Shown here: positions 44,880-56,550 of the stretch, one piece after another
How the letters are laid out: each line of letters begins with the position of its first letter
How positions within the stretch are numbered: position 1 is the first letter of the stretch
NCBI GenBank assembly: GCA_914767715.1
Contig: OU612070.1
Location: 12,851,501-12,915,500, forward strand
Reading direction: 5' to 3'
Length of the DNA: 64,000 bases
Source: Membranipora membranacea
Lineage: Eukaryota; Bryozoa; Gymnolaemata; Cheilostomatida; Membraniporidae
The notes under the pieces: model-generated
Databases searched by the model: none
What the model saw: only the letters and a program-made list of their open reading frames with translations
What the model was told of the DNA's origin: nothing
Made by a program: the position numbers and the translations under genes

Positions 44880-46990
44880 TGTCACTATATGGAGCATTAA
44901 CATTGAGGCACTGAGGCATTTAATTGTGGGCGACGTAACGGCATTGGAAGGTGACGAATCAATGATACTATCATTGATTTACTCTCCAAAATCAAGGCTT
45001 TTTGTCGATAACTCGATCAATTTTGATCGGATTTTGAATTTGAAAATTACAATAGATTTAGCAGCTTGTCCCGAACAATTTCATACTAATTTTAGGCAAA
45101 AACAAATTTGAAGAACAAATAGCATCAAGATGATAACAAAATCTTGTTGGTCGTAAAGCAATATTTGAATTCAAAATCCGATCAAAACTGATCGAGTTAT
45201 GAACATAAAACCTGGATTATGGACAGTAAATCAATGATAGCATCATTGCTTCTTCACCTTCCAATGATGTTATGTCTCCCCACAATTAAGTGCCTCATTT
45301 CAGCAGTATATAGTGTCCTGTCTAGGTTTATTATTAAGTCTATGGCATAAACATATAAGCATATAAGGATTAATATGTTTGTGTTGTTAATAAATGTAAA
45401 AAGAGCGACACAATCTAGGACCTCGTCTAATATTTATTTTAAAGCAATTAGCCAGCTGATGAGGGATCGAAACATAGCCCTGAATAATATCAATGTAGGG
45501 TTAATGAGAAATCAGCTGGTTAAAGCACATTTAGGACTATTTAATTTTAAATATTGTTCATGGATAATTTATAACGAAATCTTATACTTCCACAGCACAA
45601 CATAACTTCTCAACGGATTTTTCGACCTAATTACACTAACATTGAGAAGAACATAGGTAAGGTTGGTCACTGTGTTGGCTCTGATTTGCCAACACATTTT
45701 CTAAGGTAAGGAACACAGGACTTTATTCTTCTCGGACTCAATTCTTCCTCCATTCTAGTTCACTCCATATTATTTAGTGAAAGTAAGCCTGAGTCTACTG
45801 CAGTGGCGTTCTAACATCATATGGAACCATAGTCTAAGTGCTCAGATGGTTGCAATGCAAGTTAGCGGCATTACATTATCTATCACTCAATTTGACATAC
45901 ATTCCTATATGGTGGAATTGGGTGGTTGATAATGTAATGCCACTAACTCGCTATGGAGCCGTCTGAGCACTTAGACTAACCAGGAGTCAAAGCCTTTAAC
46001 TCCTTGGACTTACCATAAAGATATAATATACTCTTTGACTTCGACTAATGGTACCACCTACTGTACTTACTTACTAACCTGATCATTATCAACTTAATTA
46101 ATAACAAAGGACAAGATGTGCATGTGCAAGATTAGAAAGAGGTTATTATGCGGTTATTAGGCGCTCAACTACCCGCTCAACTACCGGGATCAACTCAGTG
46201 GATTCCATTACATGACAAGGTCCGAAATTTAGGTATATCTGCCCGGCTATCTCAGTCGGTAGAGCATGGGACTCTTAATCCCAGGGTCGCGGGTTCGAGT
46301 CCCTCATTGGGCAATGTTTTGATCAGAACTTAAAAATGGCTGCTTCAGCCAGAAATTTCTGAAGATATACACAGTACAATATGCTGAGAGTCAGTTTCAA
46401 ATTGACTACACAGCTATTACACATATTGGCATTGCAGTAAGGAGTGGAGGGGATATTGCAGTAATGGCATCGTTTCGTGATCGTCCGATATTGGAATTGA
46501 CCCTTAATGCGTGCAAACCTTACTGTTTTTTTTTCATTTTCAGTTTTCATCATAACTATAGGTAAGTGTATCATGATATCATTTCATACATGAAAACAAC
46601 TTTATCATGCAGGTACAAGCTCTAAATAATCTAGCCTTTATCTCGTGATAATTGTGTGCACATCTCAAGTAATGTTTAGCAACTAGTGTTGGCGAGAACG
46701 AGAATCCATCTATCCAAAGTGGTCAATTTGATTTTGCAGCTGACCTTCATATGGAATATCTTATTGTTACTTTTTTACCACCGCGACCTCTTGCAAACTT
46801 ACTCTTGTTTTACTTGGGATGATTTTGTATGTGGAGGTTTAAACAAGAAGTATATATTGTAAAATGTACAAATCTGGTGTCATATATTGATGATCGAAGT
46901 ATTGATCTTTTTGTATCTATTTAAAAAATAATTGTGATTATCAATATTCAAGTAACGTTGTTAGTGACACAAATTTCAATTGTTCAAAAT
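44880..46990 (+). repeat. Palindrome and tRNA-Lys module A, copy 5
   Basis: Palindrome at 44880-45330, hairpin with about 50-bp arms at 45832-45980, tRNA-Lys at 46241, AT-rich flank to 46990. No protein gene is seen. Confidence 0.75.
46241..46313 (+). tRNA. tRNA-Lys(CTT), degenerate
   Basis: Anticodon CTT is intact. The A box has TATCTC for TAGCTC and the T stem has the module A mismatch. Probably weak or inactive. Confidence 0.65.
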
Positions 46991-47002
46991 TTTAAAATAA
47001 AA

Positions 47003-47134
47003 GGCCGATGGGATGTCTAGACATGCTCAGCCGATCTCACACTGCTATACAGGCCTATGAGTTAGTACACGGTGGTCTAGTGAGTCATAGTGGGGTCATA
47101 AATCAGGTGCCTAGATTGACCAATGAACTCCCTC
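47003..47134 (-). mobile_element. Fragment of the MADF Harbinger-like element
   Basis: It matches 39126-39256 of the complete element (GGCCGATG to CTCCCTCAG) and is cut at both ends. The right cut meets the minisatellite. Confidence 0.75.
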
Positions 47135-47137
47135 AGA

Positions 47138-47216
47138 GCATAAGCGCCCTCCCACCTTAAGCGCCCTCCCACCACCTTAAGCGCCCTCCCACCACCTTAA
47201 GCGCCCTCCCACCACG
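47138..47216. repeat. 20-bp minisatellite
   Basis: About four units of CTTAAGCGCCCTCCCACCAC, the first partial. GC-rich against an AT-rich background, and not present at paralogous positions. Confidence 0.9.
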
Positions 47217-47372
47217 GAAATTTTTGCATATCGGTAGCAAAATAGTGCAAGCAGAGAGGTATTTCAATGGCTCACTGAGCTGTTGGGTACTTTCAGAAAA
47301 CAACTCAATAGCAGTAGAAGATTGCGGTAAAAATGCTCCAGTTAAAGCACCCATTTGAAAAAAAACTGATCT

Positions 47373-47456
47373 TGATGGGATTCGAACCCACAACAATCTT
47401 AGTAACAGTGTTTGTTAGGCGGACGCACTACACACTGAGCTATTCAGTCACTCACG
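47373..47456 (-). other. tRNA-like pol III element
   Basis: On the minus strand it has A-box TAGCTCAGTGTGTAGTG and B-box GGGTTCGAATCCC, with an extended variable region and a T-run just downstream. The acceptor halves do not pair, so it is a tRNA pseudogene or SINE head and not a tRNA gene. Confidence 0.6.
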
Positions 47457-47494
47457 GAATTTCGTGGGCCGTGAGTGCTAATATACGCCACTGA

Positions 47495-47608
47495 TGCTGG
47501 GGGCTTGAAAAAATCAACCATGAAAGCTCCCCTGGTGTAACTCGAACCCACAACTTCTTTGGCACCAATCGCCTGGCAGTGAATAGCAAACACGCTAACT
47601 GATTGCGT
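47495..47608 (-). mobile_element. Second tRNA-like SINE family, copy 2
   Basis: Near-identical to 14605-14716 and in the same place relative to the first lectin exon. The duplicated lectin intron is retained here although the second lectin exon is gone. Confidence 0.6.
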
Positions 47609-47715
47609 CGTCTCACCATCACCATTGATACTGGTAATTAGCATGCCCGCTATTCACTACTCAGAGTTGTGTTTTCTCATCCCACAGCACAGTTCATCAC
47701 ACAGACCAGATAGAT

Positions 47716-47919
47716 AAGTAAAGAACCCACTTTCGCTGTGTGATGTTCTTAATTCCTTCATCAAATCAAATTTCTCATCTGTGTCTGGCACTGCGAGCTG
47801 TCCATTACCAGTTTGACATGCTGCGTGTGCAGTGTCCCAGTCTGATAAAGTTTGATTGAATTCATATTATACTCCTACTTCCTCAACACAGTATGAGTAG
47901 GGTGTCCCTGTTGAACAAG
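47716..47919 (-). pseudogene. Orphan first lectin exon (copy 4)
   Basis: The 204-nt exon has WDTAHAACQTGNGQLAVPDT-like sequence, an in-frame TAA after VGV (shared with copy 3), and a mutated donor: GT is now AT at the position used by the intact copy. The second lectin exon is absent; the 47-kb rearrangement takes its place. Confidence 0.8.
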
Positions 47920-48259
47920 CTACAAAGTACGACATGGGAAAAAATTATATCTTGGCTGGCTCTCAAACCTCTAAAGGGTCACCAATATCTTTATTCATCT
48001 AATACACCAAATAATCTTTTAAAAAAAAGACAATTTTTTTTTTTACATTATTTTCACATTACTTCACATTTTAGCTTATATTTAGAACAGTAAGCCTAAG
48101 TACAATTTAATTTATGAGCTAAAGTTATTTTTCTCTGTGTTGTTGCACTTTAAAGGAAATCACTTCTCTCACTTGCTATACCATGGATCTGTTTTTTCGT
48201 TGTTATCTTTCTCTGAATACTGCCAAATGAGATCCAATTTTTCCATGTGTCTGAGTGCA
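47920..48259 (-). repeat. Lectin intron remnant (LTR-free)
   Basis: It matches 15028-15800 without the solo LTR and thus provides the empty site at 48171-48190. It is cut off by the Harbinger-like element at 48260. Confidence 0.75.
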
Positions 48260-48907
48260 GTCACGAGTGGTTAATCGGTGGATCTGCACGAGTGATTACT
48301 CGTGTTAAGTGGACATCGAACTTGTTGGTCTTTTGCCCGAGTGATCTGGACGATCCTCTATGCTGATTGGTTGTTGATTGCTTGCTTCAATAATTACGCG
48401 GTTAAACACGTCATCTATCAAATCGTGACAGGCTATCAAAAATGGAGGAGTTGATAATATCTGTAGTAAAATCACATCCTCCTATTTATGATAAAAAAGA
48501 CCATAACTACAAAGATAGGAGTGGTGCTGTAGTGAAAATATGGAAGGTAGTAGCTGTATCACTTGGAAATGGAAGCTGTCCTGACATGACATCCATAGTA
48601 TAGCATAGGAAAATCAATTTTACAGAAGACTGAAATTTTACTTGGTGAAGATTCAAAGTGATAAAGACCCGGATTTAATATGACATCTATATCCGGTCAT
48701 TTGTTAACACGCCCATTAAATATCATTGGTCAATCGATTGAACTGAGGGAGTTCATTGGTCAATCTAGGCACCTGATTTATGACCCCACTATGACTCACT
48801 AGACCACCGTGTACTAACTCATAGGCCTGTATAGCAGTGTGAGATCGGCTGAGCATGTCTAGACATCCCATCGGCCTGTGATTACATCGTCTCGTGGAGC
48901 TACAGCT
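48260..48907 (+). mobile_element. MADF Harbinger-like element, left end missing
   Basis: It carries the same MADF-like frame as 23026-23590 and the same right junction (AGCTACAGCT then TTA) within the lectin intron. The leftmost 45 bp or so of the complete element are absent. Confidence 0.8.
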
Positions 48908-49129
48908 TTAGCTGGTGGTAATCCTGAATTAAAACTAAGTGACTGCATTGCGGAGAGTGATTTTCCTTTTTATCAGTTAATATTATGAATATACATCTAC
49001 CCAGAGTGTTGGCTGTTTCAAATATGAACATTTTTGATACTTGTTAAGTGGAAAATTTATTACTGAAAACAAAACATTGTTACTGAGTTTGCCTCACTTG
49101 TTTGGGTGAACCAAATTCCATTAACTTAC

Positions 49130-49355
49130 CTTTTGGCATCCCAATTGATGTTTCGCAACCATCTGTCAATGAACAAGCTTCTGTATCTGCAGTTTCTGAG
49201 AGCTGACACTCATGCGAGTCGCTTTTAAATGTGAAGGCCGCACATTTGTCATCTGACAAACAGAGTTGACCACAAAAACTCAGTGAGGATACTCCACTCA
49301 GTGTCTGGTAAGCATTAGATACACGGGAATCTGTCTTTATTGCATATGATTTTGC
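49130..49355 (-). pseudogene. Orphan Apple exon (copy D)
   Basis: 226 nt with good splice sites and an intact Apple-like frame (SFCGQLCLSDDKCAAFTF). About 200 bp beyond, at 49565, the upstream intron is replaced by tRNA-Lys module B', so the signal-peptide exon is missing. Confidence 0.8.
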
Positions 49356-49564
49356 CTGAAATTGAAAATACTATGTTTTGGTTATAAATTTATTCATTAT
49401 TATTTTAAATTGAGTTATAAATTATTTATAAAATATAATTTTATTAACTTTATAATATGAGCCAAAGAATTATTACAACACTTGTACCTAACAAGGCAAG
49501 AACCTCTCAATCAAAGTTCGCTCCATTCACCTGAAAAGTAGCAAGGTCCATTGCCTGACCTCAT

Positions 49565-51170
49565 TGAATTGAATAACCAAGTTTGATCAGGGAGTTAATA
49601 GAGCGGCAATGGTTATTGTTTTGCTTGCTTTGGAAGAACATCATTTTAGTGATGAAGATAAATGTCAATAAGAAAAAGACCTAATCTAGAAAAAAGGCTC
49701 TGATCTCGTCCAACATCCTTTAAAACGGGTGACCAGCTATTGAGGCCTGGATCTGGACAGACAGAGCCCTGAATAATGTCAATGTAGGGTCAATAAGAAA
49801 AGAGGTTACAATCCAATATCACCTGGTAAAAGCACATTTTGGACTATATCACTAAAAAAATACCACAAGGATAATTTGTCACAAACTTCCACAGCAAAAA
49901 TTAACTTCTCAACAGATTCTTTGGCCTAACAACCATATCATTGAGAGAGGGAAGATAGGTATGGATTGGTTGGCTAGGGCTTGGCCCAACTCAATCAAAC
50001 AGAGCCAACACATTTGCTTAGGTACACAGACCTTAATTCTTCGCGGTGTCATTCCCTCCCAGCATTTGTGTTTACTACCTATTAGTTAGAGAAAGTAAAC
50101 TTGATAGTTTTCAGAGTGCAGCTCTTAGTGCTTACACTTTGCCTGAGTCTATTGCAGTGGCGCTCCATTATCTTATGGAACCATAGTCTAAGTGCTCGCA
50201 TGGCTGCAATGCAAGTTAGTGCCATTCCACTATCAAATACTCAATTTATCGCACATTCTTAGACACTAATATTGAGGTTTGATAATGTAATGCAACTAAC
50301 TGCATTGCAGCCTTGTGAGCACTTAGACTAATGGAACCACCTAGCGTACTTACTTATAAACCTGATCATTATCATCCTAATTGATAACAAAGGACCAGAT
50401 GTGCATGTGCAAGATTAGAAAGTGGTTATTAAGAGGTTATTAGGCGCTCAACTACCAGGATCAACTCAGTGGATTCCGTTACATGACAAGGTCCGAAAAT
50501 TGAGGTATATCTGCCCGGGTAGCTCAGTCGGTAGAGCATGGGACTCTTAATCCCAGGGTCGTGGGTTCGAGCCCCACCTCAGGCGATATTTTGATCAGAA
50601 CTTGACACAGGCTATTTCTAGACATAATATAAACATCCAGAAAATTAAAATGGCTGCTTCAGCATACATACATCTCTGAAGATATACACAGTGCTGAGTC
50701 AAATTCCCATGAACCACATATAGCTATTATATCTATATCGCAGTAAGGAGTGGAGGGGAATATTGCAGTAATGGCATCAATAAAGGCTTGACCGATATCT
50801 GAGTTTATTAAATTTATGATAACTACAGTAATGTGTCCACATGTTATTCCATACTTGAATAATAACTATATCATGCGGGCAAGCTCTAAATAATCTAGCC
50901 TTTATCTCGTGATATTTGTGTGCACATCTCATGCACATGCACATCAAGTAATGTTTAGCAACTAGTGTTGGCGAGAATCCATCTATTTAAAGTGGTCAAT
51001 TTTGATTTTGCAGCTGTCCTTCATATGGAATATCTTATTGGGACTTTTTTACAGCCGCTACTTCTAACAAACTGATTGATTTAAAATGATACTATATCAG
51101 TGTCATCTTTTTCACAAGTTTTGAAAATAATTATGAATAATCAATATTCAAATTACATTGTTAGTGGCAC
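49565..51170 (+). repeat. tRNA-Lys module B', copy 2
   Basis: Closest relative is 26860-28400. Hairpin at about 50185-50330 and tRNA-Lys at 50513. It joins directly to lectin intron sequence at 49565 (CCTCATTGAATTG). Confidence 0.7.
50513..50585 (+). tRNA. tRNA-Lys(CTT), one acceptor mismatch
   Basis: All arms match the functional form except one C-A mismatch in the acceptor stem (GCCCGGG with CTCAGGC). A terminator follows. Function is possible. Confidence 0.8.
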
Positions 51171-51224
51171 AAATTTCAATGGTTCAAATTTAGATGAAAA
51201 ATGTAGGCCTAGGTCGTGTTAAGG

Positions 51225-51390
51225 CTTTCAGCTCTCAGCATCCTTAATTTCGGTGAAGTTTTTTTTTGCTAAATGCTTGTTATGCGTCTTGAAGACAATT
51301 TTACTATCTAGTCAATCCCCACAGTTTCAGTTACAGATTTTTGATCTAAACATGATCTACCCATGGAAACCACATAACTGCTGTCACAGT
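51225..51390 (-). pseudogene. LINE reverse-transcriptase fragment, frameshifted
   Basis: Homologous to 28435-28590, with an extra T in the run near 51262 and a small deletion near 51312. No intact frame remains. Confidence 0.45.
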
Positions 51391-51677
51391 GGGTTTCACT
51401 GTGCTTTAAATAAAACATGCTGATGCAGTTTTATCATAATTGTTACAAATGCGACTAGGATAAGGTTGATATGATATCATTTGTTAACCATTGACTAAAG
51501 AAGAGGAAAATTTGAGTAAAACTGGAAAAACTAATGCTGATAAGGGTAATATTCTTCCATTTTTTTTTAAGTGCCATTAAAAAAGAAACAAAAAAGGGTG
51601 ACACAAAAAATATGATTGAATGGTTATAGATTATTATTGTAGCATGTTATATTGAAATAAGGCTCTAAATAATAATC

Positions 51678-51997
51678 ACAGTGGTGGGAATGGAAATAAA
51701 TAAGTGCGGGGGTTCTCCCTCGCGAATTTTTTTGATATTTGTGCCCTAATTACAGTGTTTCTGGTGTATCTTTTTTGACGTTTTGAGGCTTAATCTAAGA
51801 GCTTGTTTTGACTGAAGCAAACAGTAAAGTAAAAGTAAACAAACCCTACAATACAACATAAACAAACTAATCCAAGCATACAAAGTGCACAGCAGTGATA
51901 GGTTATAAGTGCCTATACACTTATAGAAGGTGTATAGGCATTGATGTGAACTTCCTATACACTGTATAGGCCTGTATAGGCCAATTTCCACCACTGT
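51678..51997. mobile_element. 320-bp TIR element, hAT-like
   Basis: The ends ACAGTGGTGGGAAT and, inverted, ACAGTGGTGGAAAT bracket a segment absent from the paralogous flank at 6870 and 29030. Internal short repeats of TGTATAGG are present. A clear 8-bp duplication is not seen in this AT-rich target. Confidence 0.65.
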
Positions 51998-52818
51998 ATA
52001 ATAAATATATTTATTACATGTTTACATATATTACTTGATTATTATTTAATATAAATTCAATAATTTATTACTTTGAAACTATGGGATGACTACTGAGCGG
52101 CAGATTCATGTCTCCATTGGTCTTAATTTGGATTTGAACTTGTTCAATATTTCGTTGAAATGTGGGCAAAGGTGTGCACCACACTCATACCTGAATACAG
52201 GAGAGGTGTATCATTTGCATATTCAATTGTTCATCAACTATTCTGTAGGCAGAAACATTTAATGTGTAATACGTCAGTATTGCAATGAACTCAGCAGGTT
52301 TAAAAAGTGTAATATACTTCAAATTACCGCATATCAAATTCTATATTCACATATGTATCTCGTTAAGGTAGTACAGCTTCGATCCCTCCATAGAGTGTGT
52401 TCGGGCATATTACTCCTTTGAGCTATAGCCCACCAATCACAGTTATTGTTGTTTGCATGTTTTGGTAAGGTGTTGGCCCAACCATAGCTACCATCACTAA
52501 GAGGCTGACCATTAACCCACCTCCATTTGTGTTGACAATCAGCATCGCGTAGACCTATCCAGTATGCCCACAAGAAAACTAACCCACTTTCGCCGTGTGA
52601 TGCTCTTAATTCCTTCATCAGATCAAATTTCTCTTCTGTGTCTAGCACTGCCAGCTGTCCACCGCCAGATTGACATGCTGCCTGTGCAGTATCCCAGTCT
52701 GATACAGTTTGATTGAATTCATAGTATGCCCCTGCCTCCTCAACACAGTGTAAGTATGGTATCCCAGTCCCAGTTGGACAAGCTACAAAGTACGATGTGC
52801 TAATTAGATGAGTCAATC

Positions 52819-53335
52819 TTAAAGTGTCTAGGAAAGCAAAAAACAACCACTGTTCATATCAAAGCTTTGCCATTGCAATGAAAAAAAAAAGTAATTTTTT
52901 TTGCACAAGGACGTTATTGAATGATGTAACCTAATTTAAAGTGCAAAAATCCAGGGTCTAGAAGGGTCTACACTCTACAGCATGTTATCTCCCCTGTCAC
53001 GGGTTATCACTTATACTTCTTTGACTACCCTACCGTTGTCCAATACTGTTTGGTTTGTTGATAATGCAGTGTAAGTAGAGCAGCCTTATAACTGTCCTAG
53101 GCAAGCCGGGGCTAGGCTTAATGTTAAACTGTAAGTGGATCATCATTTAAATGTGAGTCCGTGTCAGGGGAGATAACATACTGTAGACCTTTCTAGACCC
53201 CGGATTTCCGCATTTTAAATTAGGTTACATCATTCAATAATGTCCTTGTGCGTAAAGTTTAACTTTTTTTGTTCATTACAATGGCAAAGCTTTGATATGA
53301 ACAGTGGTTGTTTTTTGCTTTCCTAGACACTTTAA
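52819..53335. mobile_element. Fold-back element with about 190-bp inverted arms
   Basis: The left arm from TTAAAGTGTCTAGGAAAGC and the right arm ending GCTTTCCTAGACACTTTAA are reverse complements with scattered differences. The loop is about 140 bp. It lies in the intron just upstream of the single lectin exon and is not seen in other lectin copies. The target duplication is unclear because the flanks extend the palindrome. Confidence 0.85.
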
Positions 53336-55369
53336 TTGATTAATGTAAACATATTTTAAAGAGGTAGGAATCGAAGGGGGTGCACGGGGATTAATCATGT
53401 GAAGTGACAGGCAAGACCATTGGCTGATCAATGTAATTAGAGGCGGAGAATGGCCTTGGTCTCCGCCTCTAACAGCCAGTCCACGTTGCCTTCTCAAGTG
53501 GTTTAAGTGTGTTATATAAGAAATTGTGATTCCCAGACACCCATAAATAAAGTTGAATAGAAGCTATGATATAGCTATTGTTGTGTTGGCTCATCACACT
53601 TGGGATTATAGGGTTTAGTTACAACGGTCAATTTCAATCTTGACAACGGTATCTAGGCAACCTCTAAAACCATAAATCATAACGTCAAAATTGACCAATA
53701 AGAGCTCGTATATTTTGAAGCGGATGATTTGAAATCATCGGAACTGGGCAATTTCGTATGACATCAGTCATATTTTCACCACTTTCCAATGCCATTATTG
53801 GAATGAAAATTTATTGTGCATGTGTATCACACAATTCCGCATCAGCTTGTCTGATTCCCATTAAAAATAATTCACTGCTTCTCCTCTTAATTCCGAAAAA
53901 GCAGGAGGAATTTGAATGCTGCTAACCCCATTTGAATTTGATATGGCTGGGTGATCGCTTTACATTGACTGGCCCTTATATACCGGTCGAGGCACTTTAA
54001 CTGGCCTCCCCGCCCCCAAAAGGGGCACTGAGTAGCGATAAAGTGTATATTATATTATATTATGAGTTTTATGAGTAGTTTTCTCTGGTGTCAAATCTTA
54101 ACGAAAAACACTTCGCACATCTCATATATGCCTAGTCCTGAACAATTCCCCCAGATGTGCCACTGAGAGATTTTTCAGACCGGTGGTCTCGTGCGGTTCG
54201 TCCATGTGTCTATCTCTACTGCATGTGAATGGGTTTATACTACCAACTTATTTACTGATCCTAAAACATCTAGAGCATAATTACCCCGCTAACCCGATTA
54301 ACCCCCAACACTATGGTTTGAGATCCAAAACTCTCCTGCTGTAATCAGGGCCTTTTTCACGTACTTCACTGTGATCTTGTTGTGAGCCGTGGAATTCCGG
54401 CCGCTATAAACTGTTCCTAAAAACTGTATCGTTAGTTCTGCAATTTTCTTTGGACATTCAGCTGTAACTGACTACTGACCTACCTATCACTGTACAGACG
54501 AGCTGTAAATCACTATAGAAGAGTATCAACGCCCGACGGTGATATAACAAAAGACAAAGAAAGACTTCTTTCACATCTGGATCTGTTCTTTCATTGTTAT
54601 CTTTTCTGAAAACTGCCAAATGAGATCCAACTTTTGCATGTGTCTGTGTGTCTGTATAGAATTATTTTACACTTTTGAGATGTCACAAGGGATAACCAAA
54701 GTTTAGCAGCCTTCAAGGGGAGAGAAATGCAAGTTAGTATATAAATTCACCGACAATGCTGTCATGACAGCATCATTCCCATGCCGTTATAAGACTAGAT
54801 TTGATATTAAGTAAAATGGAAAAAACAGTGCAAAATAGAATTACACACTCAATACATATATACACGACTCCTGCAATATCACACCACCACCACAGAGGGA
54901 ACAAACTTGTTCTAATTAGAAGCCACACCTTTTTCCAAGTTGGGCTGAATTCCTCCCTCCCTTTTAATGAATGATTCATTTGCATGATATTACACGATAT
55001 TTCTCCTAAAAATGCAAATATATTTATAAGCCATGTATTTATGTCGGAATTATAAAAGTGATATAAATTATATAAGCGGCAATTGTTTGGGGTTTTACAC
55101 TGCAGTCACTCTATACCACCCATATTTGTCATAGCTGGAAGGAGGAGACAATTTAAATGCCATTCATTATGTTTACCTAGAAGAACTTTGAATTCTTTCA
55201 TTATTGAATTCTTACATAGCTACAGCAGTATTAGTTGCATGATTTTAAAACTCAGGCACACTGCTTGACAAAAGATTTAACAAGCGATTGGGTGTGTTAC
55301 AACAGTTGCTTATTGCCATTCAAATCAATTTGAAAACTTGTTTGGATGAACCGAATTCAATTAACTTAC
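53336..55369 (-). other. Long intron of copy E
   Basis: About 2 kb without a recognised gene. Sequence near 54580-54650 matches the lectin intron at 48190-48260. A TATA-like GTTATATAAGAAA and AATAAA near 53513-53550 resemble an LTR fragment, but its ends could not be set. An ATATT tandem lies near 54048. Confidence 0.5.
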
Positions 55370-56331
55370 TTTATGGCATCACAATCGATGTTTTGTAACC
55401 ATCTGTCAATGAACAAGCTTCTGTATCTGCAGTTTTTGAGAGCTGACACTCGTGTGAGTCGCTTTTAAATGTGAAGGCCGCACATTTGTCATCTGCCAGA
55501 CAGATTTGACCACATGAACTCAATGAGGATACTCCACTGAGTGACTGGTAGGCATTTGAGACACGAGAATCCATCTCTATTGCATATGATCTCGCCTGAA
55601 ATTGAAAATAATTAAATTCAAGTTATAATTATTTTAATTTAATTTATAATTAATTTATAAATTATGATTTTTATTAACTTCATAATATGAGCCAAAGAAT
55701 TTGGAATTTGCCAATACTGCTGAGCCATTTCTCTGAAACCATTATAAAATCCACAGGTACCCACCAAGGCAAGAACTTATCAATCAAAGTTCCCTCCATT
55801 CTCCTGGAAAGTAGCAAGGTCCATCGCCTGACCTCATTACCCCCATATCGAGCCAAATGAACCAATGTGCTGCCATCTTATCTGACCAATGCAGATGGGT
55901 TGCTGCAGGCCTAACAATCTGAAGCAAGCTCAATACAATAACGCATGGGTATCAGCTTTCCGCTTTAATTTGAACGTTATTAACATCATTATTTTTATTT
56001 TCTCCATTATAAATAATTTGGATCAGTTACAAGTGGCACATCATTGTAACAAGGTGTGGTAACTCACCAGCTATAAGAATGTCAACGAATTTCATCATAG
56101 TTTAATTACAACTACGTTTATGTAAAGAAGCCAATGAGGTAAGTACTATAAGCAGAATTTTTCTTACCTTCACAGCTTCACCTGCTACTGAAGAAGTCAA
56201 AATAAATACAGTTAGTGTACAGACGCAGAACTGTTTGATAAACTCCATTTGTTCTCAGCCAGTCAAGTTCAACTGAAATATTGTTAAATCTTTTCTTTCA
56301 GCAAGTCAGCAAGCCGGTGTAGTACAGGATT

Positions 56332-56550
56332 GCTAATATTTTTCTACGAAGCCGTCGTTTAGAAATAATCGTAGGGGAGGCAAGTTTATTTTATTAGTTA
56401 ATTAATTTAAGACATGTAGATAGCAATGGAAATCGCAGTGCAGCATATTCTAAACATGGATTATTCAATTATAGCATTTTTAGGCCATTCTATTGAGCAT
56501 TCTGGGGGAGGCAGAGTATCCCTGCCTCCCCTAGAACTAAGGCCCTTGTG
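56332..56550. mobile_element. Short insertion with 10-bp inverted ends
   Basis: Relative to 17310-17330 about 200 bp are inserted. They include AGGGGAGGCA (56373) and its complement TGCCTCCCCT (56521). The element boundaries within the insertion are uncertain. Confidence 0.45.

Larger units (their letters stand above)
52334..56248 (-). pseudogene. PAN/Apple plus lectin-like gene with single-exon lectin domain and one stop (copy E)
   Basis: Exons: 56168-56248 (signal peptide, MEFIKQFCVCTLTVFILTSS), 55370-55595 (Apple, SCGQICLADDKCAAFTF) and 52334-52782 (whole lectin-like domain, 449 nt, ending YICEYRI). Phases match the intact gene and the summed length is the same (756 nt). Two oddities: the penultimate Apple codon is TAA where others have AAA, and the lectin domain has no intron. 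The intron-less junction reads SGLVFLWAYW, about 2 residues shorter than a perfect splice, which suggests a genomic deletion. If translated, the product would be a secreted Apple-only peptide. Otherwise it is a recently dead gene. A sequencing error at one base would restore the frame, so this should be checked in reads. Confidence 0.75.

Noticed and set aside
47157-47644. Two minus-strand frames across the minisatellite and tRNA-like elements
   Set aside because: They follow tandem-repeat and tRNA-like sequence and show no protein features.
53340-53610. Possible second solo LTR (TATA and AATAAA in LTR-like order)
   Set aside because: No convincing TG...CA boundaries with a target duplication could be set, and no empty paralogue covers this intron.
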